Assembly: GCA_019057975.1 (NCBI GenBank)
Contig: JAHLWJ010000035.1
Location: 1-22,110 of the forward strand
From: Promethearchaeota archaeon
Lineage (GTDB): Archaea; Asgardarchaeota; Lokiarchaeia; Sigynarchaeales; SOKP01
Reading direction: 5' to 3'
DNA: 22,110 bases
How positions within the stretch are numbered: the stretch's first letter is position 1; each line of letters opens with the position of its first letter. This document shows, one piece after another, positions 1-7,308 of this stretch. The notes beneath the pieces were generated by a model. That model searched no databases. It worked only from the letters and a program-made list of their open reading frames with translations, and was not told where the DNA came from. The position numbers and the translations under genes are program-made.

Positions 1-231
1 AATATAAAAATTTTTATAGTTGATGCTACAGGAATTTGTATACAAAGAAACTTTATGCATTCTAGTGGTCCTATTCTTAATATCCCTATGTTAGGAGCAT
101 TTGGAAAAGTTACAGGATATTATGATCTTAATATTATGGAGAAAGTTATTAAAAAAAAATTCGGAGAGGGGAGATTGGAAAAAAACATGATCACCGCTAA
201 AGAGGCTTTTGAAACAGTAAGGGAGGTTTAA
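1..231 (+). CDS. porG: 2-oxoacid:ferredoxin oxidoreductase gamma subunit, C-terminal 76 residues (partial)
   Basis: This open frame runs from the window edge to TAA at 229-231, so the 5' part lies outside the window. The visible residues include NIPMLGAFGKVTG, followed by an amphipathic tail ending TAKEAFETVREV. This is the usual C-terminal pattern of the gamma subunit of the pyruvate/2-oxoacid:ferredoxin oxidoreductase family (N-P-M-x-G-x-x-x-x-x-T-G). In that cytoplasmic enzyme the gamma domain packs against the TPP and ferredoxin subunits. The delta gene starts one base after the stop, and GGGAGG at 221-226, inside this gene's 3' end, serves as its ribosome binding site. The gamma-delta-alpha-beta order matches archaeal por operons. 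The substrate cannot be read from this fragment; pyruvate is inferred from the neighbours. Confidence 0.85.
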   Translation, partial: NIKIFIVDATGICIQRNFMHSSGPILNIPMLGAFGKVTGYYDLNIMEKVIKKKFGEGRLEKNMITAKEAFETVREV

Positions 232-232
232 T

Positions 233-580
233 ATGTCAAAATCTAAAAAGTGGAAAAAAATCAATAAATCCATAAAAGAACGCCCTAAAGTTCAAGAGTA
301 TAAGAACTGGAAGGAATTGCCTCCTATTCCAATTTCATTGCCAATTGAAGGTAGTATTGGTGCCACTGGTGATTGGAGAACTTTTAGACCTGTTATCAAA
401 GAAGGATGTAATCAATGTGGTATCTGTTGGATGTATTGCCCAGAGGGGATAATTAAGAGGAAAGAAGATGGTTCTTTTGAGATAGACTTAAATTATTGTA
501 AAGGCTGTGGCATTTGTGCAAAAGAGTGCCCTACAGATAATATAGAAATGGTAAGAGAGAGTGATATAGAAGATGGTTGA
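233..580 (+). CDS. porD: 2-oxoacid:ferredoxin oxidoreductase delta subunit (2x[4Fe-4S] ferredoxin)
   Basis: This 115-residue protein has a basic N-terminal tail and two CxxCxxCxxxCP cluster-binding motifs, with Cys59/62/65/69 and Cys89/92/95/99. Each motif can hold one [4Fe-4S] cluster. In four-subunit archaeal POR enzymes this subunit carries electrons from the TPP-bound intermediate in the beta subunit to external ferredoxin. The stretch before the first motif (GDWRTFRPVI) is typical of PorD rather than of free ferredoxins. ATG at 233 is preceded by GGGAGG (221-226). The 3' end overlaps the alpha gene by 8 nt, which suggests translational coupling. The family assignment is secure; the pyruvate preference is inferred. 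Confidence 0.93.
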   Translation: MSKSKKWKKINKSIKERPKVQEYKNWKELPPIPISLPIEGSIGATGDWRTFRPVIKEGCNQCGICWMYCPEGIIKRKEDGSFEIDLNYCKGCGICAKECPTDNIEMVRESDIEDG

Positions 581-1858
581 AGTAGAAAAAGACTTTATAC
601 AAGAAAAAGAAACAAAAATAATCAAAGGGAATGTAGCAGCTGCATATGCGGCAAAATCAGCCCGAGTGCAGGTAATCAGCGCATATCCAATAACACCTCA
701 AACAACAGTCGTTGAAAAATTATCGGAATTTGCAGATAATGGAGAGATGCCAGGAACACAATATATTAAAGTAGAATCAGAACACAGTGTATTTGCTGCT
801 GTTATTGGTGCTAGTAAAGCTGGAACGAGAACTTTTACCGCTACTGCAGGTCAGGGAATTTTTTATGCTCATGAAATGATTCACTGGGCTGCAGGTGCCA
901 GACTTCCAATTGTTGTTGCGATAGCTTCACGCGGTCCTGCCCCTCCTTGGAAAATTATGGAGTTTCTTTCATAATCCAGAATATTTGGGCAGATTTTACA
1001 GATGTTATCAGTCAACGTGATACGGGATGGATGAGTTCATTTTGTGCCTCTCATCAAGAAATTTATGACGAAATTTTAATGTCTTATAAAGTGTGTGAAG
1101 ATCACGAGATATTGCTTCCAAAATTTATCGCGTATGGCGGTTTTATCCTATCTCATACCTCAAAACCAGTGATAATCGAAGATCAAGAACTTGTAGATAG
1201 ATTTTTACCTTCTTTACCAGGTGAAGAAGGGTGGCCACATATATGGATGGATCCTAAAAGACCGATGATGTTTGGAAATCTTATAATGCCATCGGGATTT
1301 TATTATGAATTTAGAATGAAAATTCATGATGCTTTCATTCAAGTAAAAGAAAAAATTAGAAGTGTTGCTAAAGAGTTTGAACAAATGTTTGGGAGAAGTT
1401 ATGGAAATGGTTTAATTCAAGAATACAAAATGGATGATGCTAAAGTCGGTGTTGTAATATATGGTGATTTAGCACTACAGATGGAACAAGCCGTTGATGA
1501 TTTAAGGGAAGAAGGATATAAAGTAGGTATGATAAAATTAAGACATTTTCGACCATTTCCCGTGGAAGACATCATAAACTCCGTCAAAAAAGTCGATACT
1601 ATAGGGATTATTGATAGAGCAACGGCATTCGGATCACAAACTGGAGGACCAGTCAGTTGTGAAGTCAAATCAGCACTACATGAAATAAAAGATGCTCCAT
1701 ATGTTCTACCTATTATTAATGGTTTAGGTGGAAGAGAAGTCTCTCTTGAACAGCAAAAAAAGCAATTAAAAATGTTAGTTAAACTGAATGAAACTGGAGA
1801 GTTGCCAAAAGATATAATTCATGGAACTCTTTGGGATGGATTATTGGAGGTTGAATGA
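573..1858 (+). CDS. porA: 2-oxoacid (pyruvate):ferredoxin oxidoreductase alpha subunit, split by a 29-nt intron: join(573..952, 982..1858)
   Basis: The alpha subunit holds the non-TPP pyrimidine-binding and transketolase-C-like domains of POR. Uninterrupted reading stops at TAA 972-974 after 133 residues (ending ...RGPAPPWKIMEFLS). The rest of the protein continues at once in another frame (NIWADFTDVISQRDTGW...GFILSHT...). Removing bases 953-981 gives one 418-residue protein with the join reading APPWNIWADFTD, which matches the family's conserved APPWNIW...QRDTGW block. The removed bases sit in a BHB-type fold (separate entry). Both halves keep conserved POR blocks (YPITPQT, ESEHSVFAAVIGAS, SQRDTGW, RPFPVEDI), so this is not a decayed gene. 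ATG 573 overlaps porD by 8 nt. TGA 1856-1858 lies just before porB, whose GGAGG is inside this gene's end. The alternatives are a sequencing or assembly error, or translational bypass; splicing fits best. Confidence 0.85.
953..981 (+). other. predicted 29-nt archaeal BHB-type mRNA intron in porA
   Basis: Seen in sequence: bases 947-950 (TTGG) pair with 976-979 (CCAG), a 4-bp central helix with one wobble pair. Bases 951-953 (AAA) form a 3-nt bulge. Bases 954-959 (ATTATG) pair with 970-975 (CATAAT), a 6-bp intron helix with a 10-nt loop at 960-969. Bases 980-982 (AAT) form the second 3-nt bulge. Cutting each bulge between its second and third base (952/953 and 981/982), as archaeal splicing endonuclease does, removes exactly 29 nt, restores the frame and creates the Asn codon of PPWNIW. 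The outer helix is weak: TGCCC 938-942 can pair with GGGCA 987-991 only across an internal loop. The fold is therefore an h-B-H form rather than fully canonical. Confidence 0.75.
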
Positions 1859-1861
1859 ATA

Positions 1862-2803
1862 ATGGTTAAATTAAAAGAAGCCTTAGATTCATGTCAAGAA
1901 GAATTATTCCTTCCAGGAAATTCTTGTTGTGCTGGTTGTGGGCTTGAGATAGCACTTAGGTGGGCAATGAAAGCATTGGGTCCTAATACAGCACTAGTAA
2001 CACCTGCTTCGTGTTTAAATGTTGTGATTGGATTATGGCCCAAGACAGCACCTAATTTTCCCTTTACTAATATGGCATTTGCCGCAGCTGCCGCAGCTGC
2101 TACCGGTATGGAAGCTGCTTTTAAAGCTAAGGCATATAGATTTCCTAATAAAGGATGGGATAACATAACATCATTGGTATTTGCGGGTGATGGAGGAACT
2201 GCTGATATTGGAATTCAAGGTTTAAGTGGCGCGGCGGAAAGGAATTCAAATATAATTTATGTGTGTTATGACAATGAAGCTTACATGAACACGGGGATCC
2301 AACGTTCTTCTAGTACACCCCATGGAGCATTCACTACTACAACCACAAAAGGGAAAGAAAGATATAAGAAAAATCTTCCAGGAATATTAGCCGCACATGA
2401 AATACCTTATGTTGCAACATGTAGTATTAGTGAACCTCTTGATCTTTATGATAAATTTAAAAAGGCTAAATCAATTAAGGGTTGTAAGTATATCCATATT
2501 TTAGCTCCTTGCCCTCCCGGTTGGGGATATCAAAGTGAAGAATCGATAGAAGTAGCACGTTTAGCTGTAAAAACGGGCTCTTGGATCTTATATGAAGTTG
2601 AAAATGGTATCATGACACTATCTAAGAAAAGCAAATCATTATTGGATTCTTCAAAAAGAGCTCCATTAGTAGATTATCTTTCAAAACAAAAACGATTCTC
2701 ACAAATATCTGAAAAAGATCTAATAGAGCTTCAGGAACACATAAATCATAATTGGGAACGAATTAATGTTGAATTAAATTGTCAAGAACAATACCCAAAA
2801 TAA
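1862..2803 (+). CDS. porB: 2-oxoacid (pyruvate):ferredoxin oxidoreductase beta subunit (TPP-binding)
   Basis: This 313-residue cytoplasmic protein carries the thiamine diphosphate site and the proximal [4Fe-4S] cluster. The TPP/Mg motif is GDGGTADIG (about 109-117) followed by YDNEAYMNTG (about 136-145). The candidate cluster ligands are Cys23, Cys26, Cys51 and Cys217, the last in the family's APCPPGWG block. The segments NTGIQRSSSTPHGAFTTTT and GLSGAAERN are diagnostic of the POR/VOR beta subunit. ATG 1862 has GGAGG at 1846-1850 and follows the alpha stop by 3 nt, so the operon is tightly coupled. The enzyme oxidatively decarboxylates a 2-oxoacid with CoA to acyl-CoA, CO2 and reduced ferredoxin; the pyruvate preference is inferred from overall resemblance, not proven. 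Confidence 0.93.
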   Translation: MVKLKEALDSCQEELFLPGNSCCAGCGLEIALRWAMKALGPNTALVTPASCLNVVIGLWPKTAPNFPFTNMAFAAAAAAATGMEAAFKAKAYRFPNKGWDNITSLVFAGDGGTADIGIQGLSGAAERNSNIIYVCYDNEAYMNTGIQRSSSTPHGAFTTTTTKGKERYKKNLPGILAAHEIPYVATCSISEPLDLYDKFKKAKSIKGCKYIHILAPCPPGWGYQSEESIEVARLAVKTGSWILYEVENGIMTLSKKSKSLLDSSKRAPLVDYLSKQKRFSQISEKDLIELQEHINHNWERINVELNCQEQYPK

Positions 2804-2818
2804 TCTTTAAATTTATTC

Positions 2819-2835
2819 AATACTCTTTTTGTATT
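2819..2835 (+). terminator. weak hairpin with U-rich loop after porB
   Basis: AATAC at 2819-2823 and GTATT at 2831-2835 can form a 5-bp stem around a T-rich loop (TCTTTTT) between porB and tsaC. Archaeal termination depends mainly on U-tracts, so this could end the por transcript. The stem is short and AT-rich, so it is a suggestion only. Confidence 0.3.
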
Positions 2836-2863
2836 ATCGGTTTTAATTTTTATTAATATTAAA

Positions 2864-3520
2864 ATGGGATTCTTGATAAAGTTAGGTGGGAAAAAACTAG
2901 AAGATATTGAAGTTTATTTAAAAATTGCGGTGGAAAATATAATAGAGGGAAAAGTTATTGCTTTTCCAACTAACTCAGTTTATGGGATTGGAGGAAGTCC
3001 TTTAAACTTACATGTGATTAACAAATTATATGAGATTAAATTCAGAGATAAAGCTAAAGGATTTCTTTTGTTAGTTTCCGATTTTGAAGAGGCTTTAAAA
3101 ATCGCGGAATTTAATGAGTTGGCCAAAAAATTAGTGAAACAATATTGGCCAGGTCAGTTAACATTAATTTTAAAAAAAAATGAACCGAGTATTATTCCAC
3201 CAGAAGTAACTGCTTTTAAAGACACAATTGGTCTACGAGTTCCTGAAAACGAGATCATCTTGAATATATTGAAGTTATTGAAAGAAGAGGGACATCTTGG
3301 AGCTATAATAGGAACTTCAGCAAATTATTCAGGTGAACCTCCATGTATTAGCGGAGATGGAGTTGCAAAGAAAATATTAAGCCCTATTGATTTAATCCTT
3401 GATGGGGGTAAATCTAAATCCCGATTACCAACAACTATGGTAGATTGTACAACAGTAGAACCAAAATTTTTAAGAATTGGTAAGATACCTGAGGAAGAGA
3501 TTTTAGAATTTTTATCATAA
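2864..3520 (+). CDS. tsaC: L-threonylcarbamoyladenylate synthase (TsaC/Sua5/YrdC family)
   Basis: This single YrdC-domain protein of 218 residues makes threonylcarbamoyl-AMP from threonine, bicarbonate and ATP, the first step of tRNA t6A37 modification. Visible family motifs are AFPTNSVYGIGG (33-44), the substrate-binding KFR (59-61), YWPGQLTLIL (94-103), GLRVP (123-127) and GTSANYSGEPP (150-160). The length fits the short TsaC form without the C-terminal Sua5 domain. ATG 2864 has no Shine-Dalgarno, and the upstream sequence is AT-rich, so a leaderless transcript is possible. The window also encodes Cgi121 and Pcc1, partners of the KEOPS complex that uses this product, and a THUMP tRNA-modification protein lies directly downstream. 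Confidence 0.93.
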   Translation: MGFLIKLGGKKLEDIEVYLKIAVENIIEGKVIAFPTNSVYGIGGSPLNLHVINKLYEIKFRDKAKGFLLLVSDFEEALKIAEFNELAKKLVKQYWPGQLTLILKKNEPSIIPPEVTAFKDTIGLRVPENEIILNILKLLKEEGHLGAIIGTSANYSGEPPCISGDGVAKKILSPIDLILDGGKSKSRLPTTMVDCTTVEPKFLRIGKIPEEEILEFLS

Positions 3521-3537
3521 AAAAGAGAGTGGTATAC

Positions 3538-4056
3538 ATGAAAAATTTTAATTTACTAATCTCAACATCTAGGTTTAATGAGAGGAACGCCACTACTGAA
3601 TTGTGGTTTACCCTATTAATATGCGGTGATAATTATCCAATAATTTCAAAGTTAACGTTTCCTGGGCTAATTACTGCTTTAACCAACATAGATGCCAAAA
3701 GAGCAATTCTAAAAATTCGACAAATATTGAAAAATAATCCTCATTTTTTTCAATTTATCCTAAAAATTATTCCCATTGATTTTGTATGTGAAACTAACAC
3801 TAAAATATTAGTTAATCTAATACAAGAACATTCTAAGGCTTTTATAAAAGAGGGAGATTCTTTCAAAATAGTATTAAAAAGGAGAAAGCATGAAAAAATA
3901 GAAAGGAATAATTTGATTGAACGAATTGCTAACCTAGTAAATAATAAGGTTGATCTTGAAAATCCAGATAAAGTTATTAGACTTGAGGTATTAGGTAATT
4001 TTTGTGGTGTGTCTTTTTTAGAAAGAAATGATATTATTAGAATAGGGAATCTATAA
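3538..4056 (+). CDS. THUMP-domain protein, Tan1-like (tRNA ac4C adaptor)
   Basis: This is a protein of about 172 residues. It matches the archaeal Tan1/THUMP pattern: N-terminal FNLLISTSRFNERNATTELW, then FFQFILKIIPIDFVCETN, a basic patch FKIVLKRRKHEKIER, and C-terminal NKVDLENPDKVIRLEVLG with GVSFL. In yeast, Tan1 binds tRNA and guides the acetyltransferase for ac4C at position 12; a similar role in archaea is inferred. I chose ATG 3538, which places the conserved NLLISTSR block five residues in. A GTG at 3529 would add three residues. It follows tsaC by 17 nt and is probably co-transcribed. It converges with cgi121, with 8 nt between the stops. Confidence 0.82.
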   Translation: MKNFNLLISTSRFNERNATTELWFTLLICGDNYPIISKLTFPGLITALTNIDAKRAILKIRQILKNNPHFFQFILKIIPIDFVCETNTKILVNLIQEHSKAFIKEGDSFKIVLKRRKHEKIERNNLIERIANLVNNKVDLENPDKVIRLEVLGNFCGVSFLERNDIIRIGNL

Positions 4057-4064
4057 AAGTTACT

Positions 4065-4754
4065 TTATTCCATTTTTATTTTTTCTAGATTCAGAAGAGC
4101 CATTTTCTCGCAAATTAAATCAGATATTACCAAAGATAAAGATTCTAAATTATTTTTGAAATCTGTTATATTGTTTTTCTTATTCCCATAAGAATTTAAA
4201 ACAGATTTGATTTGCAAGTCAGAAATTTCATAGTTATTAATGATTGTATTGATCTTTTCAATTGTTAAACTATTTATTGTTAATTCTATCTCATTGGCAT
4301 CTAAAATTTGTAAGATCTCCTTGTTTATTTTATTTAGGTTATCAATTGGTGAAACAATACAGATTATTACGTTCCCTTCCTTTAAATCATAATAATCAAT
4401 GCCAAATGATTCAAATCCTTTACTTATTTGCCTACTTGTTGATAGGTATAACAGTAATTCAATATTTTTTTTATTTGAAATGTGTGTTTTATGAAAAAAA
4501 GCTTTTTGCATATAATAGCATGCAATAAAGATATGATCTTGATTTAAAACATATTTATCGCTAATAAATTGTATGGTTGACTCTTTATTTTTTTCTTGGA
4601 GTTCCTCAATTATATTAAACACATAATTTAAAGCTTCTTCTTCATCGCCTATTGAATTAGCTTTTAAAAATTGATTTAAGTCAAATTTAATTTGATTTAT
4701 TCCAATAAAATATCTTAATTCCATTGCTTCAATATAGAAGTTTCTTACAATCAT
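4065..4754 (-). CDS. cgi121: KEOPS complex subunit Cgi121
   Basis: This 229-residue protein belongs to the Cgi121/TPRKB family, the KEOPS subunit that recruits tRNA and binds Bud32. The recognisable block is the central NIELLLYLSTSRQISKGFESFGI (family pattern: L-x-x-T-x-R-Q-I with FGI), followed by KEGNVIICIVSP and an alternating strand-helix C-terminal region. I chose ATG at 4754 because its ATGA overlaps the upstream ecfT stop by 4 nt, the classic coupled arrangement; a TTG at 4778 would add eight residues with no family support. Position 3' of an ECF transporter module is unexpected and may only reflect shared transcription. Bud32 and Kae1 are not in this window. Confidence 0.82.
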   Translation of the reverse strand: MIVRNFYIEAMELRYFIGINQIKFDLNQFLKANSIGDEEEALNYVFNIIEELQEKNKESTIQFISDKYVLNQDHIFIACYYMQKAFFHKTHISNKKNIELLLYLSTSRQISKGFESFGIDYYDLKEGNVIICIVSPIDNLNKINKEILQILDANEIELTINSLTIEKINTIINNYEISDLQIKSVLNSYGNKKNNITDFKNNLESLSLVISDLICEKMALLNLEKIKME

Positions 4755-5518
4755 ACAGGGAGTCTCCAAACAAACCAATCTGGCATTAAACTGAATTGGA
4801 TTTTAATAAAAATAAATACTATAAGAAATAGTATCAAATAAATTGTAAAAATCCAATCTTTTTTTGAAAATTTAATTGTATAATAATATGAACGTTCTTT
4901 TTTACTTCCAAAGGCTCTTGATTCTAAAGCTTCCGCTACATTAAAAGCTCTTTTGATTGAACATATAATTAATGGGATTAATAAAGGAAAGAGGTTTTTG
5001 ATTTGATTAATAAATCCTTTTTTTTGCATCTCATATCCTCTACTTTGTTGAGCATCGATGATATTTTGGGCTTCATTAGCAATAGTTGGCACAAACCTAA
5101 ACGCTAAAGAAAAGGAGAAAGCAAATTCATATGGAAATTTCATAGATATCAAAGAAAGAGCTAAATCGTTTGGATCTACTGTTAAAAAAAAGATTGAAAA
5201 TGCCGATACCATGATACAAATTCTGAATATCATAGCTATAGCAAAAGATAACGATAAGAATAATGTGTTTAATATAATAATAAAGAGAATTAAGAATGAT
5301 AATCCACGAATACTTTTAATCCACTGTTTTAAAATTTTGCCAAAAATAACTAAAGGTATTAAACTCAAAAAAATAATGAGTAAAGGAATAATTTGTTTGA
5401 ATAATAAGGCACTAATTGTGTATGTTAGTGCAAGTACTAATTTAGCTCTTGGATCTAAATTATGTAGAAAAGTTTCTTTTTTCATAAATTTAAAAGCATT
5501 GAGAAATTCTAAAGACAT
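4751..5518 (-). CDS. ecfT: ECF transporter transmembrane coupling subunit EcfT
   Basis: This 255-residue membrane protein has several hydrophobic segments (about 25-60, 72-118, 130-145, 173-190 and 223-242). It also has the DPRAKL motif (22-27) and two arginine coupling motifs, SRG (159-161) and SRA (200-202), which in EcfT dock into the grooves of the two ATPases. EcfT links an ATP-driven vitamin- or metal-binding S component to EcfA. GGAGGAG inside the upstream ATPase's 3' end supports ATG 5518. The module lies in the order ATPase, ATPase, T, and the gaps are 6 nt or less. No S component is seen here, so the substrate is unknown; group II systems share one EcfAAT module among several S proteins encoded elsewhere. 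Confidence 0.9.
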   Translation of the reverse strand: MSLEFLNAFKFMKKETFLHNLDPRAKLVLALTYTISALLFKQIIPLLIIFLSLIPLVIFGKILKQWIKSIRGLSFLILFIIILNTLFLSLSFAIAMIFRICIMVSAFSIFFLTVDPNDLALSLISMKFPYEFAFSFSLAFRFVPTIANEAQNIIDAQQSRGYEMQKKGFINQIKNLFPLLIPLIICSIKRAFNVAEALESRAFGSKKERSYYYTIKFSKKDWIFTIYLILFLIVFIFIKIQFSLMPDWFVWRLPV

Positions 5519-5524
5519 ATAATT

Positions 5525-6397
5525 TTACTCCTCCTGAGCACTAGTGGTTTTATTTCTCAAAAATTTAATTAGATATTCGGTAATATCATTTTTTGAAACA
5601 ACTTTATTGATATCTTGGAATCCTATTTCTTGCAAAGCCAAAGACAATTGTCGAGTTTGGGGTAGAATTAATGATGATCTTTCAGTTAAAAAGTTATTAT
5701 TTAACACATTTTGTGTAGGACCATCCGCAATAATTTCCCCACTCTCCATCAAAATTGTCCTAGGGATAAATTCAAAAGCAAATTCAACATTATGTGTGAT
5801 AATAATTATGGTTGTGCCTTTTTCCTTCTCATTATTGATTAATTTAATGAAAGATTCAATTTCTCTAGCATCTTGACCTAGAGTAGGTTCATCGAATACT
5901 AAGATTTCTGGAGCTCTGCAAATTATTGAAGCAATAGCTAATTTTTTGGACTCCCCTCCTGATAAGTTTAAAGGAGATCTATCTCGGTATTTGTCAAGGT
6001 TAAAATTTTTTAAGATTTCATTTGTTTTTATTTGAAGCTCTTCCTTATTCAGATAAAGATTCTTTAAAGAGAATTTAATTTCATCCTCAACAGAGTTAGC
6101 AAATAGCTGATGAGAAGGATTTTGAAAAATTAAACCTATATTTTTTGATAACTCTGCTATACTTTTAGAATTGATGTTTTCATTGTTGATGTAAATATCT
6201 CCTGATGTTGGTCTAATTAACCCATTCAAGGTTCGAATAAGAGTTGTTTTCCCGGCTCCATTTTTACCCATTATTCCTAACATTTCTCCTTTATGAACAT
6301 TTAAATTAATATTTTTCAAGGCTACAGTGCCATTTGGATAAACATAGTCTACATCTTCAATAATAATTAATGGTAAATCTTTCGATATAGTAATCAC
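5525..6397 (-). CDS. ecfA: ECF transporter ATP-binding subunit (second)
   Basis: This 290-residue ABC ATPase has Walker A GKNGAGKTT (44-52), Q-loop Gln92 in FQNPSHQLFA, signature LSGGES (145-150), Walker B ILVFDEPT (165-172) and H-loop His202 in THN. The FQNP(x)HQ Q-loop is characteristic of energy-coupling-factor ATPases (EcfA/CbiO). The start is GTG at 6397, two bases after the stop of the other ATPase; no better start is visible. The signature is followed by SKKLAIA where many paralogues have QQRVAIA, which marks it as the more diverged of the pair. It is expected to form a heterodimer with the upstream ATPase at the membrane beneath EcfT. Confidence 0.92.
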   Translation of the reverse strand: MITISKDLPLIIIEDVDYVYPNGTVALKNINLNVHKGEMLGIMGKNGAGKTTLIRTLNGLIRPTSGDIYINNENINSKSIAELSKNIGLIFQNPSHQLFANSVEDEIKFSLKNLYLNKEELQIKTNEILKNFNLDKYRDRSPLNLSGGESKKLAIASIICRAPEILVFDEPTLGQDAREIESFIKLINNEKEKGTTIIIITHNVEFAFEFIPRTILMESGEIIADGPTQNVLNNNFLTERSSLILPQTRQLSLALQEIGFQDINKVVSKNDITEYLIKFLRNKTTSAQEE

Positions 6398-6399
6398 CT

Positions 6400-7245
6400 T
6401 TATTCTGATTGTAATTTTTTCATGGAATCTATTGCAGCCGGAATTGAAGCTGGTATTTTTCCAAAAAATAAGTTTTCATTTCTTAACCTATTGAATATTG
6501 TGTAAATCACAGGTTTATTTAACATCAAATTTTGAAAGTTTATTCCATTAAGCACATCATCACGAGAATTATGTTCAATGGCTTCTCCATTCCTCATCAG
6601 GATCATTTGATCTGCAAACGGAAGTACTAAGTCCAATCGATGTTCACTTATCATAATTGTAAGATTTCTTTCAACTTGAATTTCTTTTATCAAATTAATG
6701 ATCTTTTTTGCCATATAAGGGTCTAATAAAGCTGTTGGCTCATCCAATATTAGAATTTTGGGTTCTAAGACTAAGATTGAGGCAATAGCAACTCGTTGTT
6801 GTTCCCCACCACTTAATTCGAATGGTGCTTTATCTAAAATATGTTCAATTTCGGTTAACGAGGTACTTTTTTTTATCCTTTTTGAGATTTCTTTTGGAGG
6901 AACACCTAAATTTTCTAGTCCAAATGCTATTTCATGTTCTACATTCATAGCGATTAATTGATTCTCCGGGTTTTGAAATACTATGCCGACATCAGTAGAT
7001 AATTTTGCAATAGGAGTATTGATTGTATCTTTTTCATTTACAAAAACTTTTCCCTTATAAAAACCAGAATAAAATTGGGGGATTAAACCATTCATACATC
7101 TAATTAAGGTTGTTTTTCCAGAACCAGTTTCTCCACATAACAAAATAAAGTTATCTTCTTCTATCCTTAAATTAATGTTATTTAGAGCATATTCTTCATT
7201 TCCCTTATAACGATAATAAAACTTTTCAAATCTTATTAAATCCAT
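6400..7245 (-). CDS. ecfA: ECF transporter ATP-binding subunit (first)
   Basis: This 281-residue ABC ATPase has Walker A GETGSGKTT (38-46), Q-loop Gln91 in FQNPENQLIA, signature LSGGEQQ (144-150), Walker B ILILDEPT (164-171) and H-loop His202 in SEHR. It is the first gene of the three-gene ECF module on the minus strand. Its partner ATPase starts 2 nt after its stop. ATG 7245 is used. The next gene upstream (DHH phosphoesterase) ends 63 nt away, leaving room for a separate promoter. Upstream there is no small membrane S component, so the transported substrate cannot be named. Confidence 0.92.
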   Translation of the reverse strand: MDLIRFEKFYYRYKGNEEYALNNINLRIEEDNFILLCGETGSGKTTLIRCMNGLIPQFYSGFYKGKVFVNEKDTINTPIAKLSTDVGIVFQNPENQLIAMNVEHEIAFGLENLGVPPKEISKRIKKSTSLTEIEHILDKAPFELSGGEQQRVAIASILVLEPKILILDEPTALLDPYMAKKIINLIKEIQVERNLTIMISEHRLDLVLPFADQMILMRNGEAIEHNSRDDVLNGINFQNLMLNKPVIYTIFNRLRNENLFFGKIPASIPAAIDSMKKLQSE

Positions 7246-7308
7246 GTTTAATATGAATCCTTAATTCAGCTTTGAATTATAATAATGTTTAATGATTTAA
7301 AATTTAGG

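Noticed and set aside
954..985. Translational bypassing in porA (ATT at 954-956 as take-off and ATT at 983-985 as landing codon)
   Set aside because: It would also restore the frame but gives PPWKIW instead of the conserved PPWNIW, and it does not explain the matched 3-nt bulges. Kept as a secondary hypothesis.
947..1858. porA as two separate genes or a pseudogene
   Set aside because: Both halves are intact and conserved, and one 29-base removal rebuilds the full family sequence; no second lesion is seen.
1894..2166. Long minus-strand open frame opposite porB, rich in alanine
   Set aside because: It is the antisense shadow of a well-conserved gene, with no start signal or family resemblance.
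4755..4778. TTG start giving Cgi121 eight extra residues
   Set aside because: The ATG at 4754 overlaps the ecfT stop by ATGA, and the added residues have no family support.
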